Positions 1-9,334 of a DNA stretch of 64,000 bases are shown piece by piece. This stretch comes from Euglena gracilis (taxonomy: Eukaryota > Euglenida > Euglenophyceae > Euglenales). The stretch is from positions 48,927,456-48,991,455 of the forward strand of contig CP154956.1 of NCBI GenBank assembly GCA_039621445.1, in the 5' to 3' direction. Within the stretch, counting starts at the first letter, position 1, and every line of letters begins with the position of its first letter. The position numbers were made by a program, and so were the translations under genes. The notes under the pieces are model-generated. The model was given only the letters and a program-made list of their open reading frames with translations. It had not been told where the DNA came from and searched no databases.

Positions 1-931
1 TTCTTTGATTTGACCTTTCCACACAATACCTCCATCATTTCTTGGAACACACCCGGCGCTTGTTGCAAACCAAAAGGCATACACAACCATCGGTAACACC
101 TTCCACTTGGGGTCGTGAAACTTGTCAAGTCTTGTGCACGGGGTGTTGGGGAAATTTGCCAAAATCCACTTCTCAAATCCATTTTGCTTTTGAATTGCAC
201 GACGAAAGTTGCTCGATGAGTTGTTCCATGTTGGGGAGGTAACCGGCATGGGGTTTTGTCCTCTTGTTCAATTTTTGGTATTGACCCACCATTCGTCTCG
301 TGGTGGATTCTTTCTTTGCTACAAGGAACGTCGGTGAGCAAAAACGCGGAAATGTTCCCGGCGGGAACACTTCGACAAGGTTTGCTTGGACCAACACTTT
401 GACTTGTTTCTCGATTTCCTCCTCGTCGTTTTTCGGCACGGGCCAACATTTTCCTCTCATCGGCACGTTTTCAATTTCCTTTTTTAACTGGAGATCCATC
501 ACCGCGAGTTTGCATCCTTTTCCAACCAGTGGAAGGGGTCCGAAAGCTTCTTTGAATTTGCACAAAAGATCGAATGATTTGGGTTGTGAACGGTACTTTT
601 CCGCGGCCTTTTCAAAATCACCAACCAAATTTTCCGTCCTTTCCATCGCGAACGGTTCTTTTCGCGGTTCTTGATTTTCGAGCGCAAAAATCCTTTGGTC
701 CACTTGTCGTGCAATTTCCTTCAAATCCTTTTTGTTAATTGGGAATAGTGAACTCGGTTTTGCTTGTCTCTCGAATGTCGAAGTTTCGTCGTGACAAAGT
801 AAAAGCGCTTTGTCAAATCTCTTTTCACTCGGTTTCCAATTCTCTTCGGTGAAAGACAAATCCAAAATTCTTGTGCATTTCAAAATGCGAGGAAATTTGC
901 ATCCAAAGCAATTCATCCTTTGAAATGTCAA
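1..931 (-). pseudogene. Ty3/gypsy reverse transcriptase region, frameshifted and truncated
   Basis: The protein begins with a spacer, then a typical retrotransposon RT start: CWPVPKNDEEEIEKQV, SPTFLVAKKE, and VGQYQKLNKRTK. In the next frame it continues MDLRSGFWQI, TSFTTPSGR, and MPFGLQQAPGVFQEMM. These are RT blocks 1-4 of the gypsy group, so a one-base shift lies at about 190-200. The YxDD block is beyond the window edge. This frame overlaps the protease ORF and needs a second shift around 860-930, near a long G/C run. Whether that second shift was a programmed frameshift or is decay cannot be told from one copy. Confidence 0.85.
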
Positions 932-2057
932 ATGGGATTGGTGACGGGGGGGGGGGGGTGCTTGGTGAATTCAAAACATCAGGAATCTCCTTTGGTGTGA
1001 AAATTGCTTTTTCTTCCTTGGCCACACTTTCATTTGTCCACTCACCCTTGGGTTTGAAAATGGGGTACCTTTCCATCTCTTTGTCCAATTCTTCTCTCCC
1101 CCATCCCTTGCACTTTCTTTTCACCCATGAAACCAACGCGGGATCCAATTCTAAAGTGTCAACTTCAATTTCTTTGGTATCCACCAAACAAACCTTTGTT
1201 TCCCGTGGAGGTGATGGTAGGGGTTTCTTGTCCCAATCTCCAAGGTACAACGGTGTTCCTTGGGGAATCGTTTTGCTTTTCACCGTGACGTTTTCCAAAA
1301 GCCTTGACCAATACGTGTTCGGCCAATTTGGTGTGACAAGAATCATTTGACACTTTTCCATGATCGCTTTTGTCACAACCCGATCCATTTGTGAAAAGGG
1401 GGGATTTGCCCAAAGGTAGCGTCCAAACTTTCCCAAATCGTATTTGAAAGCACTGTTTTGCCTCGTCATATACTTTTCATCCACGTGATTGAAATGGTTC
1501 GCAAAAAGGTCCAAAATCACATCTTCTCTCTTCACACCCAAAAATTCGAATGCATCAAACCTCAAACTTTCTTTCAATGTGTACAATTCCTTCTTGAAAA
1601 TTTGTTGCACTCGATGCACACCCGCTTTTTTGTTTCCCTCGTTCAACGGGTATTCCTTTTGCCGAAAAATAAAGCGACATGGTCTTGGGTGTGTAAGAAT
1701 TCCTCCACATGGATTCTTTCCGATAAAATCCAAACCCAACACCGCTTCAAACGCTTGGGTGTCCAAAACCAACGCTTCGTGTTTTATTTCTTCATTTCCA
1801 AAATTCAAGGTGATGTCTGCCAATCCCAACAAAAAGAGTGTTTTCCCGGACGCAACTTGAATCGGAATTACGTTTCCCCTTTGCAAATCCTTTTCCGAAA
1901 CAAATGAACTCGAAATCACGCTTGTAGTGGCTCCGGTGTCGATAATGGCTCTCACGGGATGACCATTCACCTTTGCATCCATCCACAGGGTGTTGGTGAG
2001 AAAAAGAAGCACATCCGCCTTTCTTTTCTTGGAATTGCTTTCGGGGGGATCACTCAC
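825..2057 (-). CDS. Retrotransposon pol fragment: aspartic protease plus Dam-methyltransferase-like domain
   Basis: This is an open frame of about 410 residues. Residues 37-48 carry the retropepsin active site (AIIDTGATTSVIS) with the partner motif VLGLDFIG near 106. Residues 165-265 resemble the N6-adenine methyltransferase (Dam-like) fold known from DIRS and some other retroelements: DLFA at 183-186 fits the cofactor motif and NPPF at 218-221 the catalytic (D/N)PP(W/F) motif, followed by ILVTPNWP. The C-terminal part is charged linker leading towards RT. No ATG marks the start; the frame continues upstream into gag across a TAA at 2064-2066. The protease call is firm and the methyltransferase call is by motif only. 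Confidence 0.75.
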   Translation of the reverse strand: MSDPPESNSKKRKADVLLFLTNTLWMDAKVNGHPVRAIIDTGATTSVISSSFVSEKDLQRGNVIPIQVASGKTLFLLGLADITLNFGNEEIKHEALVLDTQAFEAVLGLDFIGKNPCGGILTHPRPCRFIFRQKEYPLNEGNKKAGVHRVQQIFKKELYTLKESLRFDAFEFLGVKREDVILDLFANHFNHVDEKYMTRQNSAFKYDLGKFGRYLWANPPFSQMDRVVTKAIMEKCQMILVTPNWPNTYWSRLLENVTVKSKTIPQGTPLYLGDWDKKPLPSPPRETKVCLVDTKEIEVDTLELDPALVSWVKRKCKGWGREELDKEMERYPIFKPKGEWTNESVAKEEKAIFTPKEIPDVLNSPSTPPPPSPIPFDISKDELLWMQISSHFEMHKNFGFVFHRRELETE

Positions 2058-2066
2058 AACTTCTTA

Positions 2067-2281
2067 GGGAATTGCTTTCGCAAAATCTTTCTTTTTGGGA
2101 CGTAATTCGGGGAACTTTGCAAAACATTTGCTTTCATAATGACCTTTCTTTTTGCAAAACCTGCACCAAATGGTCGTTGTAAATCTTTGCTCGGGGGGTG
2201 CTTTGGCTTGGGGTTGGCCCCTCCCACCTTTTCCGTGTGCCTCCCCCTTGCCTTTGCCTTTGCCTTTCCCCTTTTCAACAT
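2067..2281 (-). pseudogene. gag C-terminus with CCHC zinc knuckle
   Basis: The frame encodes a basic stretch and then CRFCKKKGHYESKC (positions 2124-2165), a perfect CX2CX4HX4C nucleocapsid knuckle. It is in the same frame as the protease ORF and is separated from it only by TAA at 2064-2066. The upstream basic part is partly readable in two frames, so a small shift is likely. The 5' side is cut off by the palindromic insertion that ends at 2295. Confidence 0.8.
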
Positions 2282-2294
2282 TCTACTACAAAAA

Positions 2295-3250
2295 AGGGGT
2301 GGCGGACGCCGGTTCTGTCCAAAACCCGGCGGTCCGGACGCCGGTTCCGTCCGAAGGACGGAACCGGCGTCCGGACCGCCGGGTTTTGGACAGAACCGGC
2401 GTCCGCCACCCCTTGTTTAAACCGGCGTTTTAGAGACGCCGGGTTCAGGACAGAACCGGCGTCCCCACCCTTCGGTCAAAGGACACTCCGAGGACCAATC
2501 TCCGACCACTTATCTGCAATGTCACGCCACTTTGCATTTCATCAAATTTCGGCGATCGCGAGGGTATTTCTGGCTGTGTAAATCGTCCTGGTACAAAGTC
2601 ACCCCTCAATCGAAAGCTCTTTTCATCAGACGACTGGCGTTCACCACCAAATTCAGCCACGCCGCCTGGAGCTCTTATTTTCTGTCACTGGGAAATCCTA
2701 ATTTCACAACTCTGGTGCCCCCCGGGACCCCTCAGGTGGTTGATTCGAAGAGAAAAAACGTTTCTGTAAGGTTTATTAAGCATCTTAAACCAAAAATCAC
2801 TGAAAATTACCACAAATTTCGACTCAGATTCTGGCCGATCCGACGATCGCGAGCGTATCTCGGGCTGTGTGCAACGTTAGGGTACCAAGTTACCCCTCGA
2901 TTGAAAGCTCTTTTCAACAGACGACCAGCGGTGCTCATCAGATCTTTCCACGCTGCACGGTACTCTATTTCCAAATCTGGGCCAATTTTCACCAAATTTG
3001 GATATCCACCCCAGTGGTCCCCAAATGGCAAAATTCATTGTCCTAGATGGTTGAAACAGTCATACCAGCACCTTAGGGCCACTTTTGGGCACTTTTGGTG
3101 ACATTTTTAGGAATGAAAACCGGACGCCGGGTTTTGGACAAAACCGGCGTTCCTAACGCCGGGTTTTAGGACAGAACCGGCATCCGTAAAACCCGTGGGG
3201 GGGACGCCGGTTCTGTCCTGAACCCGGCGTCAAACGCCGGTTTAAAACTT
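2295..3250. mobile_element. Foldback element of the GGACGCCGG family, copy 1
   Basis: The left end (about 2300-2412) is an almost perfect palindrome built from GGACGCCGGTTCTGTCC and its complement. The right end (3115-3245) carries the same words. The interior has two related segments of about 160 bp (2545-2710 and 2830-2995), so it contains an internal duplication. A second, inverted copy lies at 27466-29083. It interrupts the gag gene of the retrotransposon. I found no clear target duplication. A 189-codon frame at 2532-3101 is probably not a gene (see findings). Confidence 0.75.
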
Positions 3251-3425
3251 CTTGTGGGTTTTTCTTTTTAAGAAACAATCGGATCGGATTTCATTACAAG
3301 GCATCGGATGCACCTTTCTCATGAGGACCAAAAACTTTTCTTGCAAACTCATTGATTCGGGTGACATTTTGGCAAAAATGGACTCCATCTCGTTCAAAAG
3401 GCGTTGAACTTCACTCGGCTCGGCG
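3251..3425 (-). pseudogene. gag middle segment
   Basis: Open on the minus strand, reading SYNAEPSEVQRLLNEMES, then IFAKMSPESMSLQEKF and LVLMRKVHPMPC. It is isolated between two insertions (2295-3250 and 3426-3790). Its orientation and position between the N-terminal gag homology and the zinc knuckle make it the displaced middle of gag. It has no recognisable domain of its own. Confidence 0.6.
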
Positions 3426-3790
3426 TTGTATGAGGGTGGTTCGGGTCACGGGGGGGTCACGGTCACGGGGGGGGGGGGGCACGCGGGGGGGGGGGGGGTC
3501 ACGGGGACATTTTTGGTGGCAAAATTAGGAATCACCGAGCCGGAATTTTTGCGGAAAAAGTCCAAAAATTAGGAATCCCCACACCCGAAATTAGGAATTT
3601 GACACCAAATTAGGAATCACCAAGCCCAAATTTGAAAATTTTACACCTCAAAATAAGGAATCTGCATGAGAATTTTATCAAATTAGGCATCACCGGCCAA
3701 AAATTTTCCCTACAAAATTTCGCCGAAAAGGGTCCTTGTTCGGGTCACAGGGGGGTCACGGGGGGGGGGGTCACGGGGGTAACACCCCCT
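3426..3790. repeat. Dispersed repeat with AAATTAGGAATCACC motif, copy 1
   Basis: Flanked by GGTCACGGGGG runs. Inside, variants of AAATTAGGAATCACC recur about every 45 bp, followed by CATCACCGGCCAAAA. Copy 2 is at 23068-23345 with the same order of words. Here it splits gag of the retrotransposon, so it is younger than that insertion. Nothing in it looks coding. Confidence 0.7.
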
Positions 3791-3794
3791 ATGG

Positions 3795-4316
3795 AAGGGG
3801 GTTGACATTCTCGACTTTCAAACGTAACGTCAAATCACTTTCATACCGTGGCCATAGTTTCTCCACCTCCGTCAAGACTTCTTCAAAGGCAACCCTTTGT
3901 CAACCAATGATTCAACAATTGGCAAAACTTTGGGTTCGAGAGCTTGTAAAAGCCAATCCAATTTTTGGTCATTTCGTAAAAATTCCGCACCACTCAATCT
4001 CATCCACCTTGAAAATCGTTTCATGAAAGTAGAAAGGTCACTCCCATTGAATTTGGGAAGTTCTTGTGGTGGCAACTTCAAAACAAAATCCTTGGAACGT
4101 TCTTGTAAACTTGAAAACTTTGACGCCACTTTTGTCAACTCGGGGGGGCAAATGGGGAACCCTCCCCCATAATGGAACCTTCGCTTGAAAATGAGCTTTT
4201 GCTCGACAAAAGTTTCGGTCTCCCTCTTGTTTTTTTTTCAACTTTCCAAGTGTCTTTGGGCGAATTTGAGGCTTACTCTTCATATTTGTGGGTTCAAAGG
4301 CCAAATCCACAATCAC
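3795..4316 (-). pseudogene. gag N-terminal domain, frameshifted
   Basis: The minus strand reads KLPKFNGSD-like blocks (LPKFNGSDLSTFMKRFSRWM, then LDWLLQALEPKVLPIVESLV), the capsid-type pattern of Ty3/gypsy gag. The frame stops near 3872, but the neighbouring frame continues FEEVLTEVEKLWPRYESDL, so one base has been lost there. Another shift near a run of A at about 4220 separates the probable start (ATG near 4316) from this block. The repeat at 3426-3790 then interrupts it. Confidence 0.75.
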
Positions 4317-4433
4317 GATGTAGACCGGATCGGGAATGTAATGCCATCCAAATGGGAGATGATGGAAAACCCAAAAATGAAGAAAATGGGATAGGGAACC
4401 TCGAGCCTTGCAAAATGGAGGTGCTGGGAGAGG

Positions 4434-4694
4434 TCAAAAAGAGGTTTTATCCTCTCCGCATTGAAACTCCATGAATACCAATGTCGAAGATGCCGCGGAT
4501 GGGCCCACGATCATGAAGATGGCGTTGGTGTGGTTAACACCTCCTTGGTGAAGTTCTTGATGTTCCTGGCTGTAGAAGGTCTTCCAAATGGTCTTCTGGG
4601 CTTGGGAGACTGCAGGGGGTCGGCTGTGAGGGTCTTGAGGGTCCGTGAACTCCTTGAACAAGTCCTCGACATTCCAAGTGGTTGTTCTCGACAT
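4434..4694 (-). CDS. Possible exon or gene fragment, unknown protein
   Basis: The frame reads NVEDLFKEFTDPQDPHSRPP and continues without a stop to FQCGEDKTSF. Third codon positions are mostly G or C, unlike the A/T-rich repeats around it, which favours coding. I do not recognise a domain. The upstream (higher-coordinate) end runs into a duplicated 21-bp word (CGACATTCCAAGTGGTTGTT at about 4667 and 4688). The opposite strand is also open here, so the strand is not certain. Confidence 0.3.
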   Translation of the reverse strand: MSRTTTWNVEDLFKEFTDPQDPHSRPPAVSQAQKTIWKTFYSQEHQELHQGGVNHTNAIFMIVGPSAASSTLVFMEFQCGEDKTSF

Positions 4695-5147
4695 TCCAAG
4701 TGGTTGTTTTTTTCTTTTTTTGGCCGCGCGCAGAGCGCGCGGCCCCCAAATTTGCCATTTTATGTCCGAAAATGGTCATTTTTGGCCATTTTTGGGCCTC
4801 AAAAAAGTCGCGATTTTTTCGCCAATTTTTTTCCTTGGGTATGCTAGGCACATTGTGGGGAGGGGGGGGGTCCAGGGGGGGCGAGCGGGGTGATGGGGGG
4901 GGGGGGGCCCGGACCCCCCCCGCCCCCGAGCGGCGCGCCTAGCCTCTAACGTCTGGCGCCGCCTGGTACCGTGTTCTACTTCCAAGAGGCATTGGTGTAG
5001 GAAGTGGGGGGGTGGGGCGACCGCCCCCCCCCCCCGAGATTTTTTTTACCCCCCCGAGAAAATTCTGACAAAAAATGCCTCTCGCCCTGTTTGATATTTT
5101 TCAAATAGACTTCCAACATTTGAAACAATGTATTTCTCCTCAGGCCG

Positions 5148-5390
5148 ATGAAAAAGTTTTTTGCCCCCAAGAATGTGTTGCCGGCTGTTGTTGCCTCATC
5201 ACCAATTGTTGTTGAGGGGGAACCCCAAGAACCCCAAGAAGAACATGAAGGTCCTCCTGCAGCCCCGGCCCCAGCCCAGACAGGGGAGGCAGGTGGTCGC
5301 AAATTTCTTGCATCGTGGAAAGATCAATTCACGTGGTGTGAGATACAATGTGTGTCTTTTGTCAAGTGTGTGAAGAAGCGGCTCGATTGA
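5148..5390 (+). pseudogene. N-terminal fragment of a hAT-related (TTF-type zinc finger) transposase
   Basis: ATG at 5148 opens an 80-residue frame: MKKFFAPKNVLPAVV, a Pro/Glu/Ala-rich linker, then RKFLASWKDQFTWCE...FVKC. The last part resembles the RKF-x2-SW-x3-FPW-x-C motif of TTF-type zinc fingers that open many hAT-like transposase-derived genes. It stops at 5388 and the related next segment lies 50 bp on, preceded by a TTTGCAG acceptor. The piece may be the first exon of a two-exon remnant. The identification rests on motif resemblance, not alignment. Confidence 0.45.
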
Positions 5391-5436
5391 GCATTCCACT
5401 TCCCACACTCAGCATTGGTTTTTTTGAAATTTTGCA

Positions 5437-5600
5437 GGGATGCAATTGCATTTTGCGGAAGCCAGGGACGTCATCCTTGTTGTGAAAAGTACCCTGGAAG
5501 CTTTGAAAGAGGCCACGCGCTTCGATGTGTTTTGGGAGGTTGTGGAAGTCGCTGCATGCAAAAGTGGCATTGGAGCTGGGGTCCCCATGGCCAGCCAGAT
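5437..5600 (+). pseudogene. hAT-type transposase fragment following the zinc finger
   Basis: After TTTTGCAG the frame reads MQLHFAEARDVILVVKSTLE, then ALKEATRFDVFWEVVEVAA and SGIGAGVP. This matches the helical segment of DUF4371/ZMYM-like hAT transposases, whose pattern is L-x2-LR-x3-FD-x-FW-x2-V-x3-A-x3-GI-x2-P. It breaks off where the CCTCCTCCTCTT repeat begins at about 5590. No catalytic or dimerisation domain is present nearby. Confidence 0.45.
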
Positions 5601-5745
5601 ACCAGCCAGACCTCCTCCTCCTCTTTTTTCACCAGCCACCAGCCAGACCTCCTCCTCCTCTTTTCTCCCAGCCACCAGCCATGGCCAGCCGCGGCTGGCC
5701 GTGGCTGGCCGCGGCTGGGGCGCCTCCTCCTCTTTTTTTTAGTGG
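5588..5745. repeat. Repeat with CCAGCCAGACCTCCTCCTCC units and GGCTGGCC palindrome, copy 1
   Basis: Two units of CAGCCAGACCTCCTCCTCC are followed by a palindromic GGCCAGCCGCGGCTGGCC tract. The same parts appear in different order at 7315-7490. It sits where the hAT transposase homology ends. I found no target duplication. Confidence 0.6.
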
Positions 5746-6714
5746 CTTCAAAAATTATATAGGGCGAAGACCGCACGACGCAACCTCGTCGGTTTTTATT
5801 ACGCTCGACGGCTGCGCTCGCCAGGTTTAATCACAACATCCGCCCCGGCGGATGAATCAACAGCGAGCAGTAGTAACCGGGGTCCACGGCACCAGAAGTG
5901 CTGCGCAAGACGAGACTATTTATTTTTCGGGTGGATGAACATTTCTTCGACATATTTGACGGCAGCACCATATGACTGCGCCGGAAGAACCGGAAGGGGG
6001 GGTTAGTCGACCCCCCCCCCCCCCACACCCACCACAACATTTTCACCAATTTCGGGGAAACGGGGATTTTGGCCAGAAAAGTTTTTTGAAAAATAAAACC
6101 CAAAAACACGTGATTTCTGATGGAAAAAAACTTTTTTTTCACAAAAAATCTCAAAATTTTCTGTCCTAAAAACTCATACTTTTGAGGAGGGGGGTGAAAT
6201 AAACGAAGGTCAAAAAAGTAAACAAACTTTTGGCACAGTCAAATTTTACTGACATTTTTCTCGTTGAACAACACATATTTTGCCAAAAAAAAACGCAAAC
6301 AAAACGCTTTTCTGCCCCCCCTTTCCAAGAGAATGGCACCCAAACAACTCCTTCCTGAGAGAATCCTGTGGCCCAAAACTGGCCACCACATCTGGCCCAA
6401 AACTGGCCAGAACATACGGCCCAAAACTGGCCAGCACATCTGGCCCCCAAAAAAAAACCATGACATTGCAAAAAATGTAAAATGCAAAATTTTGGGCCGT
6501 TTGCCATATTGAAAAACTTCTCCCCCAATTTTTTGGTTTCCAAGAACATTTGTCGAACAGCAAATAAAGAAGGCAAGAAACAAAAATGGAAGTTTCAGAA
6601 GAAAACCAGCATCTAAGACAAAATGTCTGTGAAATCTGTCTTCAGAATTGAAACTTGTGATGCAAGTAGCAAGTACCAAGCAGAAAACAAGTAGACCCAC
6701 CAAGGGCCTGTCAC

Positions 6715-6823
6715 CGTGTTGCAGGCAGGCCTCTGCTCGATCGAACGTGGATTTGTTCAGAGCAAAGGCCTGAGTGGCCTGCATGTGGTGATGTTGGCCC
6801 TCTTTCCACAAAGCAATAAGTTC
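6715..6823 (-). CDS. Candidate internal exon, unknown protein
   Basis: On the minus strand, AAAATACAG is an acceptor and the exon reads ELIALWKEGQHHHMQATQAF, then ALNKSTFDRAEACLQH, ending at CACG|GTGACAGG, a good donor. It is 109 bases (36 codons plus one). Composition differs from the flanking repeats. No domain is recognised. Other exons of this gene were not found. Confidence 0.35.
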
Positions 6824-7007
6824 CTGTATTTTCACTTCATTTCAGCACCCTGTACTTTCATCATAATTATCCCACACCGCTTCCACCCGAAACGGCATTG
6901 TGACACTGAAGGAGAAGGATTGGGAATGCAAGCATTTTTGTGTGTGTGTGTGTGTGGGTGATTCATAATTTCTTCAAAAAAAAGGCATTTTCCAGCGAGG
7001 AAAACTT

Positions 7008-7077
7008 GCACACAGCGGGGTTTGAACCCGCGACCTTACAGTTTCAAACTGCATGCTGCACCAACTATACTGTGTGC
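7008..7077 (-). tRNA. tRNA-like gene, apparent anticodon UGA
   Basis: The 70-nt minus-strand sequence folds with a perfect 7-bp acceptor stem (GCACACA/TGTGTGC), a 5-bp anticodon stem with loop TTTGAAA (anticodon TGA), and a perfect T-arm GCGGGTTCAAACCCCGC containing a good B box. A run of eight T about 25 nt downstream fits a Pol III terminator. The D-arm pairs poorly and the variable loop is only 5 nt, whereas serine tRNAs (which would carry UGA) have a long variable arm. It may be a tRNA pseudogene or a SINE head. Confidence 0.6.
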
Positions 7078-7314
7078 ACGATACACCTCTCAATATCAAA
7101 AGAGGAAAAGGACTAGTCCATCAAATGAAGCAGAAGAAAGTTTCGGACAGAACACCAAATTTTGAAAAAAATACCACATTTGAATGTTGTCATATGCAAA
7201 TTTCTGTTCTGGTTAATGTGGTGCATGGGGCAACTCAAAGATCCCGAATATGTTGCGCTGAGCACCCAGAATCAGGACTTGCCCAGTTCGCGACAAAAAC
7301 AAAAAAAATTTCCA

Positions 7315-7490
7315 CCGCGGCCAGCCAGACCTCCTCCTCCTCTTTCAGATCCTCAACACAGAATCCAGCCAGACCTCCTCCTCCTCTAAATCCCCCTGGC
7401 AGCCGTGGCTGGCCATGGCTGGCCAGACCTCCTCCTTTTTTTTGCCAGCCAGCCAGCCGCGGCTAGCCGCGGCCAGCCAGATACCCCAGC
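7315..7490. repeat. Repeat with CCAGCCAGACCTCCTCCTCC units, copy 2
   Basis: Two CAGACCTCCTCCTCCTC units, then GGCTGGCCATGGCTGGCC and a second palindromic CCAGCC block ending near 7490. It is related to 5588-5745. No coding signal. Confidence 0.55.
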
Positions 7491-7506
7491 TCCATTGATC
7501 ACCCAG

Positions 7507-7839
7507 TCATTCCCCGAGCGAAGAAAATCCCCACAAATTCTTATGTGAAGCAGTATTTCTTTGGGAAGTATTGCTCGTATCTTGAGGCGATTGTGAAGAA
7601 CGTGGAGGAACGTTTTCTGTTGTCCCAGGCTTCAAACAGGCTGGTTCTTCGTCCAAATTAGGCACGTACCCTTTTAAGTCAAGCAAAATGGATGGAGATT
7701 CAAAAGTTGATGGGGCTGGGGGGGGCACATTGTGGGACTTCACAAAACTCCTTGGTACACAGAACCTTGCAATCCCTGTTGCCCAAAGCCGTCGACCAAA
7801 CCCAACCCTGCAAAAGTCTTTTGCCGTTGTTAACACCAA
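7507..7839 (-). CDS. Possible C-terminal exon, Ser/Pro-rich
   Basis: A 110-codon minus frame. The most protein-like part is ILLDLKGYVPNLDEEPACLK followed by a Ser/Thr/Gln-rich tail ending KNLWGFSSLGE. There is no recognised domain. The N-terminal third crosses a run of G/C and may not belong. It could be a terminal exon whose partners lie to the right. Confidence 0.3.
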   Translation of the reverse strand: MVLTTAKDFCRVGFGRRLWATGIARFCVPRSFVKSHNVPPPAPSTFESPSILLDLKGYVPNLDEEPACLKPGTTENVPPRSSQSPQDTSNTSQRNTASHKNLWGFSSLGE

Positions 7840-7919
7840 TTGGTCTATTGATCATTTGCGCACACACAAAAAAACAGCTTGAATCCAAACCTTGTGTTGG
7901 ACATCGAGCATTTTTTGGT

Positions 7920-8540
7920 TTCTGTAGGGCTGTTTCAATTAATCGATTAATTGACTAATCGTTCGTCATCGCCGATTAATTGAATCGTTCGGCCCAGGGC
8001 GATTAATCGTTCACTATGGATGCCACCCACGATGGGCACGATACTTGCTGAAAGCACCCAATTTTGGGCAGTCACCAGTAATATAATGCACTACTACCTG
8101 CTGGTACCATGCAAAGGGTTCTTAAAAATGCCACCGAGCACGTTTCGCGATTTTTATTACTAAATAAATAAATTATTAGTATCAAGCAGTTCCTAATTGG
8201 CTGAATGGCGCCTGGGAAGCATGCCAGCGGGACCGCAAAGGAATTAACTACAGGGGGTAGTTTAAAGGCGCCGGGCACTTAATACGTCGGGATTAAAGGC
8301 GCTCGGATTAAATTCGGTTTGGGTACCAAACCTCGCCGGATTAAATTCGGTCCGGGCCAAGGAAGGCTGATAAATGTCCAGGAGTCGACGTTTTTTTTGT
8401 AATCCTTTTCAGTCGAACGAACGGGCAGTATTTGTTCCTCAGTTTTGCACCCCCCCAAAACAACAGGATGGATGTTGTCCGCATTTTGACCAAACCCGAC
8501 CCCATACAAATTCCTTTCGAGACACCCCTTCACCACTTGA
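7920..8540. other. No gene seen; short palindromic repeats
   Basis: Holds ATTAATCGATTAATTG-type words (7938-8015, echoed at 29995-30060) and a GGATTAAATTCGG repeat pair (8290-8350). No open frame with coding character. Confidence 0.4.
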
Positions 8541-8542
8541 TA

Positions 8543-8867
8543 CCCCCCCCCCTTATTGTCCCCCCCCCTTATTGTCCCTGGGCCCCGGCCGACGGGGGAT
8601 TTTTTGGCCCGGCCAATGAAATTCCTTTGGTACCCCCTTATTGTCCCCCCCCCTTATTGTCCGGTCGGGCCTCCCGGGGAGAGGTCGGTGGGACAATACC
8701 CCCCCCCCTTTATTGTCCCACCGACCTGCCCCCGGGAGGCCCGACCGGACAATAAAGGGGGAGGACAATAAAGGGGTACTAAAGGAATTTCATTGGCCGG
8801 GCCAAAAAAAACCCCCGTCGGCTGGGGCCCAGGGACAATAAAGGGGGGGGACAATAAAGGGGGGGGG
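8543..8867. mobile_element. TA-flanked foldback element, CCCCTTTATTGTCC family
   Basis: Two arms of about 160 bp are near-perfect inverted copies meeting around 8704; each contains TTATTGTCCCTGGGCCCC, GGCCAATGAAATTCCTTTGG and a TTATTGTCCGGTCGGGCC block. The ends are C-run plus TTATTGTCC and the complement, flanked by TA on both sides (8541-8542, 8868-8869). A half-size member is at 9493-9671. The foldback looks like two half-size units joined head to head. Confidence 0.75.
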
Positions 8868-9334
8868 TAAGGGGGGGGGGGGGGTAAGGGGGGGGGTACG
8901 TCCCGCTGAATGGAACGTTTAATGGGGAAAAAAACATCTTTTTTGCAACAAGTCGTTTTTTCACAGAAACAATGGCCAGCTCTTCCACTTTCTGAAACCA
9001 CAAAAAAAAATTCCACGACAGTCTGGCAAACGTAAAATAGCAGCAATGTAACGTGCAAGGTGTGCAAACGTGAGAACACGTGGAGAGCACGGGCCTTCTT
9101 CACATAAGAAGGGTGGGGAGGGGGTCAACCAAGCTTCTTTTTAAGACCCCCGGGGGGGGTCCGGTTCCCACCCAGGGTGGCGCGGGAGGGGGGGGGGGCC
9201 AAAATCGGGCCCCCCCGCTTCGCGCCGAAAAGGTATACCCAGCGCGGGCCCCCCCGGGGGGGGCCCACCCCCCTCCCCCCGGGGGGGGGGGGAGTCTGCT
9301 GCGTCAACCCCCTAAAAAACAGTGTTTTAAGTCC

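Larger units (their letters stand above)
1..4320 (-). mobile_element. Ty3/gypsy-type LTR retrotransposon, decayed, cut by the window edge
   Basis: Read on the minus strand the order is gag N-terminus, gag middle, CCHC zinc knuckle, aspartic protease, a Dam-methyltransferase-like domain, then reverse transcriptase running off position 1. This is the gag-PR-RT order of Ty3/gypsy elements. RNase H, integrase and the downstream LTR would lie outside the window, and I see no clear LTR near 4.3 kb. The copy is broken: gag is interrupted by an insertion at 2295-3250 and by another repeat at 3426-3790, and there are at least three frameshifts plus an in-frame TAA between gag and pol. It is therefore unlikely to be autonomous. 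Confidence 0.85.

Noticed and set aside
2532-3101. 189-residue repeat protein conserved between two elements
   Set aside because: Differences between copies show no third-position bias in my hand count, so it is not called a gene.
8543-8867. Pro/Gly-rich ORFs on both strands
   Set aside because: Result from C/G runs and the perfect palindrome.
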